NCBI GenBank assembly: GCA_046349635.1
Contig: JAXMBX010000031.1
Coordinates: 1-60,686 of the forward strand
DNA length: 60,686 nucleotides
From: JAXMBX01 sp046349635
GTDB taxonomy: Bacteria > Planctomycetota > Planctomycetia > Planctomycetales > Planctomycetaceae
Reading direction: 5' to 3'
Part shown: piece by piece, positions 7,934 through 17,178 of the stretch
How positions within the stretch are numbered: the first letter of the stretch is position 1
Layout of the letters: each line of letters starts with the position of its first letter
The notes under the pieces: model-generated
What the model was told of the DNA's origin: nothing
The model's input: the letters and a program-made list of their open reading frames with translations, nothing else
Databases searched by the model: none
Position numbers and translations under genes: made by a program

Positions 7934-8814
7934 GAATAAATGCGTTCCGGTTCCGGTTCAAAGAGTCGGGCTGAATGCACCCCGGGAAGGTGTGCGAGGG
8001 CACGGAATTCGGATCCCACCGCAACGTAGGCATCCGTCTCCGCGACCACCGCAGGCTTGCAGGCGAAGGCATCGCGGACGAGGACGAGCTTATCGGCGGT
8101 TCCCATCAGCAGGGTGTAAAAGCCATCCAGTTCCTGAAAGCCTTGCGTCAAGGCTTCTTCAAGTGATTGCCCCTCGCGCATCCGCCACTCCAGAAAGCGG
8201 CAGGCGGCTTCGGTGTCGTTGTCGGTTTCGAAGGAGACGCCGCGGCGTTCCAGCCTGCGGCGAATGCTGTAGGGATTCGACAGGGAGCCGTTGTGGACGA
8301 GGCAGAAATCCTCGCCGGCGGTGAAGGGGTGAGCGTGAGCGGGAGAGACGGCGGATTCGGTCGCCATGCGGGTGTGTCCGACGGCGTGGGTTCCCTGAAA
8401 GCCGCGGAAGCCGTAGCGGGCGGAGATGTCGCGCGGGTGCCCTTCGTCCTTGATGACGTCGATGGTCCGCCCCACGGAGAGCAGATGCAGGTTCGGAAAG
8501 GGCTTCAGCCATGCCCGAAATTCGTCAGGGGCGACTTCTCCCTGGGCAATCCCGTGCCGGGCCTGAATCGTCAATTCGAGCGCGGAACCAAACCGTTCCC
8601 GCAAGGCAGTCTTGAACGTGGGCCATGCCTGGGGATCGGTGCAGAACAGGCTGAAACGGCGGTCGTTTTGCCGGGGAAGGGGAGCAGAGAAGAGGGCCAG
8701 GCCGGCGGAATCGGGACCGCGATCCCCCATGCAGGTAAGCATCGGGACGAGCATTTCCCCCAGGGATTCGCGCAATTTGGGCTCCTTGATGAGGAGTCCC
8801 ACGATTCCACACAT
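7909..8814 (-). CDS. mgsA: Class II glutamine amidotransferase-like subunit (N-methylglutamate synthase subunit A / GlxB-like)
   Basis: A 301-residue N-terminal nucleophile amidotransferase domain. It begins MCGIVGLL, with Cys2 as the catalytic nucleophile once Met1 is removed. DRGPDSAGLAL (32-42), GHTRMATESAVS and the glutamine-site motif VHNGSLSNPYSIRRRL followed by DNDTEAACRFLEW are all present, so the domain appears catalytically complete. In GltB it hydrolyses glutamine to ammonia; in mgs systems the same fold handles gamma-glutamylmethylamide. It is the first gene of the five-gene operon, with a likely ribosome site GGAAAG about 7 bases before the ATG. A prfB terminator lies just upstream at 8885-8924, so the operon promoter should lie between there and 8814. 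Confidence 0.87.
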   Translation of the reverse strand: MCGIVGLLIKEPKLRESLGEMLVPMLTCMGDRGPDSAGLALFSAPLPRQNDRRFSLFCTDPQAWPTFKTALRERFGSALELTIQARHGIAQGEVAPDEFRAWLKPFPNLHLLSVGRTIDVIKDEGHPRDISARYGFRGFQGTHAVGHTRMATESAVSPAHAHPFTAGEDFCLVHNGSLSNPYSIRRRLERRGVSFETDNDTEAACRFLEWRMREGQSLEEALTQGFQELDGFYTLLMGTADKLVLVRDAFACKPAVVAETDAYVAVGSEFRALAHLPGVHSARLFEPEPERIYSWNVSQSA

Positions 8815-8884
8815 TCCGAGCTTTCCGTCGGGAGCCGAAGTGTCCTTTCAAGACGTGTGAGCGCTGGGTGGGATTGTAAGCAAA

Positions 8885-8924
8885 ACGGGGCCGACCCGCA
8901 AATTACTCCGCGTATCGGCCCCGT
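8885..8924 (-). terminator. Rho-independent terminator of prfB
   Basis: On the minus strand, ACGGGGCCGA pairs perfectly with TCGGCCCCGT across a 20-base loop that can itself pair in part, followed by TTTTGCTT. It lies 18 bases past the restored prfB stop and separates prfB from the mgs operon. Confidence 0.7.
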
Positions 8925-8942
8925 CCCTATTACTGAGGAAGC

Positions 8943-10051
8943 TTACTCTTTACCGATTTCATCCCGCAGGTACGCTTCGATGAAGGGATCGACATCCCCG
9001 TCGAGCGTTTTGAAAGGAGTCCCCACCGTGAACCGGTTCGGGCATCCTTCACGTACTGTTGCGGAGCAAGCACGTAGTGGCGGATCGGTTCACCTCCGAA
9101 GCCGATGCGGGATTTCTGTCCCCGCTTGGCGGCCGTTTCGGCGTCCCGACGGTTCTGCTCCATCTGATAGAGCTTGGCGGTCAGCATTTTCCGGGCAATG
9201 GCTCGGTTCTTGTGCTGGCTCCGTTCGTTCTGACACTGGACCACCGTGTTCGTGGGCAAGTGGGTGAGCCGGATCGCAGAGAGGTCTTATTGACCTTCTG
9301 GCCTCCCGCACCACCGGCGCGGAACACATCCTCGCGAACGTCATCTTCCCAGTTGATCTCGATATCCACGTTGTCATCGAGTTCAGGAATGACGTCGATG
9401 GCGGCGAACGAGGTCTGGCGGCGCCCGGCGGCATCGAACGGGCTGATACGAATCAGGCGATGGACGCCCGTTTCCCCCCGCAGGAAGCCATACGCGTACT
9501 CTCCCCGGATGGCGTATGGCACGCTGCGAATGCCCGCCTCTTCCGCCTCGGAGAGTTCCAGTTCCTCGCACTCGAAACCCTTTTGCTCCGCCCAGCGCTG
9601 GTACATGCGGAGGAGCATGGCCGCCCAGTCGGAGGCATCAGTTCCCCCTTCCCCCGCCTGAACGCTGAGATAAGCGTTCCCCGCATCGTGAGGCCCGGAG
9701 AGCATTGCCTGCAGCTCCATCGCCTCCAGACGAGATTTCAGAGTGGCAGAGGTTTCCTGCAGTTCGGCGGCGCTGGCTCCGGACTTGTCCTCATCGGCGA
9801 ACTCCATCAACACCTGCAGGTCATCACCCGCAGAGATGAGTTCCTTGAGAGGCTTGGTCACCAGGGTCAACTGGCGGAGTTCTCCGACCAGCGCCTGGGC
9901 TTTCTCCTGATGATCCCAGAAGCCGGTCTGGGCCATGATATCGCTGATTTCCTGCGCGCGTTTTTGTTTGCCCGCCAAGTCAAAGAGAGTCCTGCAGGTG
10001 AACGATGCGACGGAGCAGGTCTTCGCAAGTGGTCCGCAGTTCGTGGTCCAT
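8943..10051 (-). CDS. prfB: Peptide chain release factor 2 with programmed +1 frameshift; two further apparent base deletions
   Basis: RF2 recognises UAA/UGA and triggers peptide release. Translation starts at ATG 10051 (MDHELRTTCEDLLRRIV), reaches CTT-TGA-C at 9985-9979 after 23 codons, and must shift +1 to continue as DLAGKQKRAQ. The downstream frame contains the GGQ catalytic motif (GGAGGQKVNKT). Two further breaks are not programmed. One base is missing near 9281 (the next frame resumes with IRLTHLPTNTVVQCQNERSQ) and one near 9034 (the expected end TVGTPFKTLDGDVDPFIEA is in the third frame, stopping at TAA 8945-8943). With the +1 shift and both bases restored, the product is exactly 369 residues, the usual RF2 length. 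I read the two deletions as assembly errors because RF2 is essential. Confidence 0.9.
9979..9993 (-). promoter_or_regulatory. prfB: prfB programmed +1 frameshift (autoregulatory recoding) site
   Basis: The sequence AGGACTCTCTTTGAC contains the slippery CTT, the in-frame UGA and the following C, exactly as in the classical RF2 autoregulatory site. An internal Shine-Dalgarno-like AGGA lies four bases upstream of CTT, close to the spacing that stimulates the shift in E. coli. Low RF2 leads to slow UGA decoding, a shift and more RF2. Confidence 0.88.
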
Positions 10052-10301
10052 GTCTGAAATTTCCTTTCCGTGGACGGGTTTATCTCTCCGGCAGAACAAT
10101 TAAGGCAGCCGGGAATCATAGCGTCTGTCCGTACCGTTGACTACTGAATGGTCAGGGAGGCAAGACGCGTAAATGACTGCTGTACAGGCGGAATTCCCAG
10201 CACTTTCCCCTCCAAATCTCCAAGCGGACGGTGGTCTTGCGGAACTTCCAATCGACTTCACCGCAATCCAGAGTTATCATTCAATCTCCATCCATTTCCT
10301 C

Positions 10302-13105
10302 ATGGTACCGCCGATGCGATGGTCTTCCTCCAAATCGACGCCGTACTTTCTGGCCTGCCTGGGAGCGATGTCCGTCATTTTGGTTCGTCTGGCGATTCCC
10401 GGCTGGACGGGTGCCCTGCTGTCGCCGCTGATATTTGTTTTCGCGGTGCTGCTGGTGTCGTGGCGGGGGGTTGGAAGCCAGGAGTCGCGACGACCTTACT
10501 GTCCGTGCTGGCGACTGACTATCTGTATCTCGACCCCCATTACAGCTTCTAGATTTCCAATACCGCGGACGGAGCCCGCCTCAGCGCATTTCTGCTCCTG
10601 GGGATGATTCTTTCGTGGCTGTGCGAGTTGTTGCGAGTCGCACGCAGCCGGATCATCGACCGGCAACGGAAGTTGGAAGCGGAAATTGCGGAACGACAAC
10701 GGACGGAGGCGGACCAGCGTCAAAAAGCGGAAGAACTGCGCGTGACGCTGGCGAGCATCGCGGATGCGGTCATCACGACGGACGCCTCCGGACGCGTCAG
10801 CTACCTCAACAATGTCGCGGAGAGGCTGACGGGCTGGACGCTGTCCCAGGCGATCCACCAGCCGTTGCCGAACGTCTTTCACATTGTCGATGAACAGACG
10901 CGGACCGTGATCGAAAACCCGGCGGAACGGGCGCTGCTCCACGGAAGTATCGTCGGCCTGGCAGCCCATACCCTTCTGATCTCGCGAGAAGGGGAGGAAT
11001 ACTCCATCGATGACAGCGCCGCCCCGATTCGGGACGCGTCCGGGCGGGTCATCGGGACCGTCCTGGTTTTCCGGGATGTTTCCGAACGAAAGCGGCACGA
11101 ACAGGAATCGCAGCTGCAACGTCAGCGCCTGGAGCTGGCCCAGAGTGCCGGACGGATCGGATCCTTTGAGTGGGATATCCAGACCGGCAGCGTTGAATGG
11201 TCGCCGATGGAGGAAGAATTGTACGGCCTTGCTCCCGGAGGGTTTGGCGGGAGCTTTGAGCATTGGCGGCAAGCCGTGCATCCGGAGGACCGGGACCGGG
11301 CGGAAGCCGCGGTCCGGCATGCGGTGGCTGAGAAGTTTGAGCTTCGGACGGAATTCCGGATTATCCGCCCGGATGGCGCCGTCCGATGGATCGCGGCACA
11401 GGGAAAGGTTTTTGACGACGAGCGAGGTCACCCCAAGCGGATGGTGGGAGTGAACCTGGACATCACTCCCTCCAAGCTGGCGGAACTGCGAATACGGCTG
11501 TTATGGGAGGCGGCCGCCGTCCTGCTCAGCACGGACGAACCCGACGCGATGCTGCGCCAACTGTTTGCCAAGATCGGCCCCCATCTCAAGCTCGACACTT
11601 ACTTTAATTACATGGTCGATGAGGAGGGAGACGGACTCGCCCTGGAATCGTGCATGGGAATACCGCGCGAAATGGCGCGGGGGATCATGCGCCTTTCTTA
11701 CGGACAGGCGATCTGCGGAACGGTCGCGCTGACCCGCGAGCCGATCGTGGCCACGCATATTCAGGAAGGAAATGATCCCAAGGCGGAACTGGTCAAATCC
11801 CTGGGGATTCGATGCTATGCATGTCATCCGCTGTTGGCGGGAAACAAGCTGCTGGGGACGCTGTCGTTCGCCAGTCGCACGCGGGATGAGTTCGACGACG
11901 ATGAGATCGACTTCCTGCGCACAATTTGCCGATACGTCACGACCGCCTACGAACGGCTGCAACTGATCCGTCAGCTCCAGGATGCGGATCGCAGAAAGAA
12001 CGAATTCCTGGCGACCCTGGCCCATGAACTGCGAAATCCCCTGGCTCCGATCCGCAACGGCCTGCAGGTCATCAAGTTGACGGAGAGTTCCGGAGAGACG
12101 GCGGAGGCAGCCCGCTCCATGATGGAACGGCAAGTGGATCACATGGTGCATTTGATCGACGATCTGCTGGACCTGAGCCGAATCAGCCGGGGGAAACTGG
12201 TCTTGCGCAAGCAACGGATCGAACTGGGGACGGTGATCAAATCCGCGCTGGAGACGTGCCAGCCGCTCGTTCAACAGTTCCGGCATCAACTGACGACGTC
12301 CCAGCCCGCGACGCCGATCTGGGTGGAGGCGGACCCCGTTCGACTTGCGCAGGCGCTGGGAAATCTGCTGAGCAACGCCGCGAAATATTCGGAGCCGGGA
12401 GGAAAGATCAGCCTGACGGTCCACAGGGAGGGAGACCTTGCGCGGGTTTCGGTCAAGGACTCGGGCGTGGGGATCCCCATGCAAATGCTCCCGCGGATCT
12501 TCGACATGTTCACGCAGGTCGATCAAACGCTGGAAAAATCGCATGGTGGCTTAGGGATCGGACTGACGATCGTCAAACAATTGATCGAACTGCACGGAGG
12601 TACGATCGAGGCCCGCAGCGACGGTCCGGGACAGGGGAGTGAATTCTCACTGGCATTGCCAACCATTTCCGCCCCGACGGCGGCACAGACGCCTTCCGGG
12701 GAAGACTCCGACAGCCACACCGTCCTGAGCGAAAAACGACGGATCCTGGTCGTGGATGACAATCAGGATTCCGCGCACTCGCTGGCGGCACTCCTGCGGT
12801 TCACCGGCATGGAGGTGCAGACCGCCCACGATGGCTTTCAAGCCGTCGAAAGAGCAGGGGAGTTCCGTCCGGAGATGATCCTGCTGGACATCGGCATGCC
12901 GGGAATGAACGGCTATGACACCTGCCGCAGACTCCGCGAGGCGGCCTGGGGGCAGGAAATCTTTATCGTGGCAATGACAGGGTGGGGGCAGGATGAGGAC
13001 CGGGAGCGTTCCGAGCAGGCGGGATTCGACATGCATCTCGTCAAGCCGGTCGAATTCCGCCAACTGCAGAGCCTGATTGCGGATCTGAAGTCCGAGCCGG
13101 CCTGA
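10302..13105 (+). CDS. Hybrid sensor histidine kinase: DUF4118-PAS-PAS-GAF-HisKA-HATPase-REC (N-terminal part disrupted)
   Basis: Restored length is about 934 codons. The N-terminus resembles the membrane-embedded DUF4118 sensor region (ALLSPLIFVFAVLLVSWRG, then GVATTLLSVLATDYLYLDPH). It is broken twice: a G-run at about 10465-10470 is one base short, and a TAG at 10550-10552 sits in frame before ARLSAFLLLGMILSWLCELL. From 10604 the frame is intact for 833 residues: PAS with DAVITTDASGRVSYLNN, a second PAS (SFEWDIQTGSVEWSPMEEEL), GAF, HisKA with LATLAHELRNPLAPIRN (phospho-His), the HATPase boxes NLLSNAAKYS and VKDSGVGIP, and a C-terminal receiver (VVDDNQDSAHS, MILLDIGMPGMNGYD). The signal sensed is unknown. 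A cytoplasmic version starting at 10604 is possible if the stop is real. Confidence 0.82.
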
Positions 13106-13129
13106 GTGATCAGCCCGGTGTGCACCAGC

Positions 13130-13311
13130 CTATTCCGCCTCGGCCCAGGCGCGGACCTCACCCTGCTCATCGATCTCGACATGAATCACGTTCGGGCTGC
13201 AGCAGACGGGGCAATCCTCGACGTATTCCTGGCTCTCTCCCGCGGAGGGGTCGACGGGGATCAAATCTCCTCGCCGCAGGAATCGCAGACATAGGAGGCT
13301 TCATTTTCCAT
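13130..13311 (-). CDS. CPXCG-type cysteine-rich zinc-ribbon protein (one-base frameshift)
   Basis: Translating the minus strand from ATG 13311 (GAGG seven bases upstream) gives MENEASYVCDSCGEEI, then a shift near 13263, then IPVDPSAGESQEYVEDCPVC and a tail ending in TAG at 13132-13130. With one base restored the product is 60 residues, the usual size of CPXCG-motif proteins, with paired Cys-x2-Cys knuckles. Function is unknown; a zinc or iron ribbon is likely. It converges on the histidine kinase, 24 bases from that gene's stop. Confidence 0.6.
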
Positions 13312-13352
13312 GTGCGCGCCTCGAATTCCGTCAACCTGTCAGCGAGCCAACC

Positions 13353-13570
13353 CTATTGCTCAAGAGTGTCGCCGAAGGCCATTTCGTGAATCGAGTCCTG
13401 ACCTCTCAGATTTTTCCAGGTGACACGCAGGACCTGGGCGGCGGTCTCCAACTGCTTGCGATCCCTTCGTTGTCTACTTTTGCCAGCTTGATGATCGTGG
13501 ACTGATGCTCATGCACGAGCTGCATCGATCAAAACTGGGAATCGAGTCGTCGGGCCTGTTCATGAGACAT
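13353..13570 (-). pseudogene. Possible decayed or mis-assembled small gene
   Basis: The minus strand from ATG 13570 reads MSHEQARRLDSQF then a TGA. The same frame continues with MQLVHEHQSTIIKLAK, and after a shift it becomes RRDRKQLETAAQVLRVTWKN and GQDSIHEMAFGDTLEQ before a TAG at 13355-13353. The fragments look protein-like and add up to about 70 residues. No family was recognised. It may be a small gene broken by base errors, a true pseudogene, or chance. Confidence 0.3.
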
Positions 13571-13755
13571 TCCTTACCCTGAAACGCGATTGTGGAGCGA
13601 TCGGCAGACGGCATTATACCTCGGCGACAGCACGCAGTATAACGCGGCAACGATTAAGAGCGTGTCATCCATTCGGTATTGCCCCGTCTTTCGAGTCGCG
13701 GGGATGACCGTGCTCGTCATCGGCCCGTCGCGACGAATGACAGCCATAAAATGAC

Positions 13756-13792
13756 AGAAACCCCGCAAACCAGGAGGTTTCGCGAGGTTTCT
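13756..13792 (-). terminator. Hairpin terminator downstream of tRNA-Lys
   Basis: On the minus strand AGAAACCTCGC pairs with GCGGGGTTTCT (one G-T pair), and inside it AAACC pairs with GGTTT around TCCT. The T-rich tail is weak. It lies 17 bases after the tRNA 3' end. Confidence 0.5.
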
Positions 13793-13808
13793 AAAGTCAT
13801 ACCCGAAA

Positions 13809-13881
<73 letters not shown>

Positions 13882-14119
13882 AACCGTCGGAACCGGCACC
13901 GCACCTGTCTTCCGGTGGAAAGACACCGTTTCGGAGCGAGCAGTTCCGTACAATCCGCAAAACAAAGAACTCCCTGTGTTTAGGACCAGGGAGCACATTA
14001 ACTTCCGCAGATTCACTGGCCCCCAGAATGCCAAAAAGAGACCCATTCAGCAAGCGCAGGACGGGGCTTTCGAGGGGAGTTTTTCCTGATTTGGCCACCC
14101 GAATCGCGTGGCGCGAACT

Positions 14120-14599
14120 TTAGCGGCTGCGACCGCGCGGGCGGGGGGGCTCATCGTTCTTCTCCAGCACCTCGGCTGGAATATCGCACAGCGGATGGGG
14201 GGAGTCGGGCTGGTTCATCAACTGTGACAGGGTCGTCGTGCCAAACGATTCCTGCAACATCGCCAATGCATTGTCCAACCTGCGATGCAGCGGACAGAGC
14301 CTGCGACCGTGAGTCTTCAAACCGAGAGGACAAGTCTCGATGCGGACAATCGGATCGACCGCGTTGACGACTTCGAGGATGGTCAAGTCGTCCGGAGAGC
14401 GGGCGAGGCTCATTCCCCCGCCAATACCCGCCTGCGACCGGACGATACCGCTCCGACACAGGCTCTGCAGGACTTTCGACAAATACGGCTTGGGAACCTG
14501 CGTCGCTTCGGAAATCTGTTGGGTCGTCCGTGCGTCGGGAGATTCATCGGCGAGATGAACCACCGCACGCAGAGCATATTCCACAGTTTGTGACAGCAT
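14120..14599 (-). CDS. Rrf2 family transcriptional regulator
   Basis: A 159-residue protein with the Rrf2 winged helix: MLSQTVEYALRAVVHLA, the recognition region QISEATQVPKPYLSKVLQSL and the wing SQAGIGGGMSLAR. Rrf2 members (IscR, NsrR, CymR) often sense iron-sulfur status or nitric oxide. Here C90, C102 and H105 match the first and last Cys and the His of the IscR cluster motif, but the middle Cys expected around 96 is missing; C48 and C138 are additional. Cluster binding is therefore plausible but would use a different ligand set. The Pro/Arg-rich tail is unusual. A dyad 39 bases upstream of the start could be an operator for autoregulation. Confidence 0.85.
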   Translation of the reverse strand: MLSQTVEYALRAVVHLADESPDARTTQQISEATQVPKPYLSKVLQSLCRSGIVRSQAGIGGGMSLARSPDDLTILEVVNAVDPIVRIETCPLGLKTHGRRLCPLHRRLDNALAMLQESFGTTTLSQLMNQPDSPHPLCDIPAEVLEKNDEPPRPRGRSR

Positions 14600-14637
14600 T
14601 CAGTTGCGTCCTGCTCACATGATTTTGGTCTGAGACC

Positions 14638-14656
14638 TGATAACCGAGAGGTATCA
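14638..14656. promoter_or_regulatory. Putative Rrf2 operator dyad
   Basis: TGATAACC-GAG-AGGTATCA is an inverted repeat with 8-base arms and two mismatches, centred about 48 bases upstream of the Rrf2 ATG. Rrf2 proteins bind dyads of this size, often close to their own promoters. The link is an inference from position and symmetry only. Confidence 0.35.
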
Positions 14657-14766
14657 TAGTGGAACATGATCCGGTTTGGAAATGTTCTACAGTGGGAGAG
14701 AACCGCTGACTGAAGAAAGATCAGGCTGATCGACAACAGAGCTGAGTGACCGTTGCGCGAGCAGCG

Positions 14767-17178
14767 CTATTTTGTCCCCTCCTCATGCTGAGACCAATCC
14801 ACGAGAACAATCTCACTGCGGATCACCTGTGTAAATCCGGTCCGCTGGCTGGTCTTGATACCCCGCCCGCCGCGCGAAGCGATGGAATACTTCATCTGCC
14901 CGAAGGTGAGAACCTTGTCGGAAACATTACGGACGCGGAGACAGTCGCTGGGACGGCTCATGACCGCAAAGCCCAGCACAGAGTCCTTCGGTTCGAGCTT
15001 CATGCCGCGTACCCCCTTTCCGGCGCCCGTCAAAACCGGCACATCGGAGACTTTGAAGTGCAGGATGCGCGCCTGGCCGGAGGCGAGGAACACCGATGAG
15101 GTATGGGGCGCAAGCTCCACGGCGACAACCTTGTCCCCTTGAGCAAGCTTGCAATACTTTCGTCCCGACCGGGTGGAAGGGGTCCGGAAGGGGGCGAACG
15201 GAATCCGGAGGACCTGTCCTTGGGCTGTCGCCACCAGCACATGGGGACCGGGAGTTGGCTCACCACGCACTTTGAATTCCGCCGGTGTGAACCGAGAATC
15301 GGTGGTGATCGCGGTGACGATCTGGGCACCGTCTCCCAGCTTCACATGCTTCGACAACGGCTCCCCGTAACCGGAGGAGGGGGGAATCTGATCGACAGGG
15401 AAAGTGTACGCAATCCCCTCGCTGGAGAAGAAGACGATCTGGTCGAGAGTGCTTCCCGGCACGACGTTCAGGACTTCATCCCCTTCACGGACGCGCGTAC
15501 TTTCGACACTGTTCATCCGCCCGACCCGCTTCACCCAGCCATCGCGCGTCAGGACGACGTTGGTGTTCTCCCGAACGATATAGGCCTGCGGATCGAATTC
15601 GCCGATTTCCTCGGAGGACCCGATGCTGGTGCGCCGCTTGTCGCCAAATTGCTCCGCGACCTCTTCGAGCTCCTTGCGGACGACGCCCCACAGTTTGCGA
15701 TTTGATCCGAGGATGGAACGAATGCGATCCGCCTCCGCGCGCTTCTCTTTCAGTTCCTCGACAATGCGGTCGATTTCGAGTTGCGAGATCTTGTACAACT
15801 GGATTTCGAGAATGGCGTCGGTCTGGATTTCATCGATCGGAAACGCGGCCATCAATTTTTTGGCGGCGTCCTGGCGTCCCTGGCTTTGACGGATGATGCG
15901 GAGGGCCTTGTCGAGACCGTCGAAGACGATCTTGAACCCCTCCAGGATGTGAATCCGCTTTTCAAGCTGGCGCAGTTGGAATTCAAACCGCCGCTTCACC
16001 GTCACGAAACGAAAATCGAGGTAATGGCGGAGCATCTCCACCAGATCAAGACGGCGGGGAACGAGTGCCCCTTGCGCATCCGGAATCAGACAGGTGCTGT
16101 TAAAGGCGAAGTTCTGTTCCAGTTGCGTATGTTTGTACAGATACGCCATCACCGCTTCAGGATCGGAACCGGGTTTGAGATCCAGCATGATGCGGATGAC
16201 ATGGTCCGCATCGGAATGATCGGAGACGTCCAGCAGTTGCGGGAGCTTGCGGCCCGTCACGATATTCTGGAGTTCGATCATTAACGGACCGGTTTCGACG
16301 CAGTAGGGAATCGATTCGATGACGATCCGTTGCCGCTGAGGATCCTTCTTGCGGCTCTCCTCGGGTTTCCATTCGGCGCGGACCTTCACGGACCCGCGTC
16401 CTTCCTCATACATCGTGCGGATTTCCTTGCGATCGCTGACGATGCGCCCGCCCAGGGGGAAATCCGGCCCCTTGATGTGCTTCAGAAGTTGCGCCACGGT
16501 GACGGCCCCCTCGCCGGGGTTGTCGATCAGATGGACGCAGGCGCGGATGACTTCGCTGAGGTTGTGGGGCGGGATGCTGGTTGCCATCCCGACAGCGATC
16601 CCCTGGGTCCCGTTGACGAGCAGGTTCGGAAACCGGGCCGGAAGAACGGTCGGTTCCTTGTGCTGCGCGTCGTAGTTCAGCTTGTGATCGACGGTGTCGT
16701 ACCGCAGCTCATTCATGAGCTGTTCGGCCAGCGCCCTGAGGCGCGCTTCCGGATAACGCATGGCCGCGGCGGGAAGCCCCATCACCGACCCGAAATTCCC
16801 CCACCCGTCGACGAGGGGGTAGCGGAAGCTGAAGTCCTGGGCCATGCGGCAAAGGGCATCGTAGACGGAACCTTCACCGTGAGGATGGTAGTTCCCGGTG
16901 GTATCGCCGCAGATCTTGGCGCACTTTCGAAACTTCGCATCCGAAGTAAGGCCCAGTCCGTCATACATCACAAAGAGAATGCGCCGTTGCACCGGCTTGA
17001 GTCCGTCCCGCACGTCCGGCAAGGCCCGGGAGGTGATGACGGAAAGGGCGTAATTGAGATAGCGGCGGCGGGATTCATCGCTGAGGGAGACGTATTCAAT
17101 CCGGTCCCCCGTGTCCTGCTGGGGCTTTCGTCCGTCTCCATTCGAAGGTCTGGTGGTCTTCCTGGCCAACTGGTTCAC
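14767..17178 (-). CDS. Type IIA topoisomerase subunit A, ParC/GyrA-like
   Basis: An 803-residue DNA cleavage/rejoining subunit. Residues 30-500 hold the breakage-reunion core: YALSVITSRALPDVRDGLKP, HPHGEGSVYDALCRMAQ (98-114), and the catalytic Tyr142 in AAAMRYPEARL. A long coiled tower (LEKRIHILEGFKIVFDGLDKA, then RIVEELKEKRAEADRI) and a six-bladed beta-pinwheel C-terminal domain follow. The gyrase-defining GyrA box QRRGGKG is not seen (only GAGKGVRGM and SRGGRGIK), so this looks like a topoisomerase IV-type subunit or a second GyrA paralogue. The loop that in E. coli GyrA is D82-S83 reads E102-G103, while D87 is kept as D107. No gyrB/parE partner lies nearby. Confidence 0.88.
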   Translation of the reverse strand: MNQLARKTTRPSNGDGRKPQQDTGDRIEYVSLSDESRRRYLNYALSVITSRALPDVRDGLKPVQRRILFVMYDGLGLTSDAKFRKCAKICGDTTGNYHPHGEGSVYDALCRMAQDFSFRYPLVDGWGNFGSVMGLPAAAMRYPEARLRALAEQLMNELRYDTVDHKLNYDAQHKEPTVLPARFPNLLVNGTQGIAVGMATSIPPHNLSEVIRACVHLIDNPGEGAVTVAQLLKHIKGPDFPLGGRIVSDRKEIRTMYEEGRGSVKVRAEWKPEESRKKDPQRQRIVIESIPYCVETGPLMIELQNIVTGRKLPQLLDVSDHSDADHVIRIMLDLKPGSDPEAVMAYLYKHTQLEQNFAFNSTCLIPDAQGALVPRRLDLVEMLRHYLDFRFVTVKRRFEFQLRQLEKRIHILEGFKIVFDGLDKALRIIRQSQGRQDAAKKLMAAFPIDEIQTDAILEIQLYKISQLEIDRIVEELKEKRAEADRIRSILGSNRKLWGVVRKELEEVAEQFGDKRRTSIGSSEEIGEFDPQAYIVRENTNVVLTRDGWVKRVGRMNSVESTRVREGDEVLNVVPGSTLDQIVFFSSEGIAYTFPVDQIPPSSGYGEPLSKHVKLGDGAQIVTAITTDSRFTPAEFKVRGEPTPGPHVLVATAQGQVLRIPFAPFRTPSTRSGRKYCKLAQGDKVVAVELAPHTSSVFLASGQARILHFKVSDVPVLTGAGKGVRGMKLEPKDSVLGFAVMSRPSDCLRVRNVSDKVLTFGQMKYSIASRGGRGIKTSQRTGFTQVIRSEIVLVDWSQHEEGTK

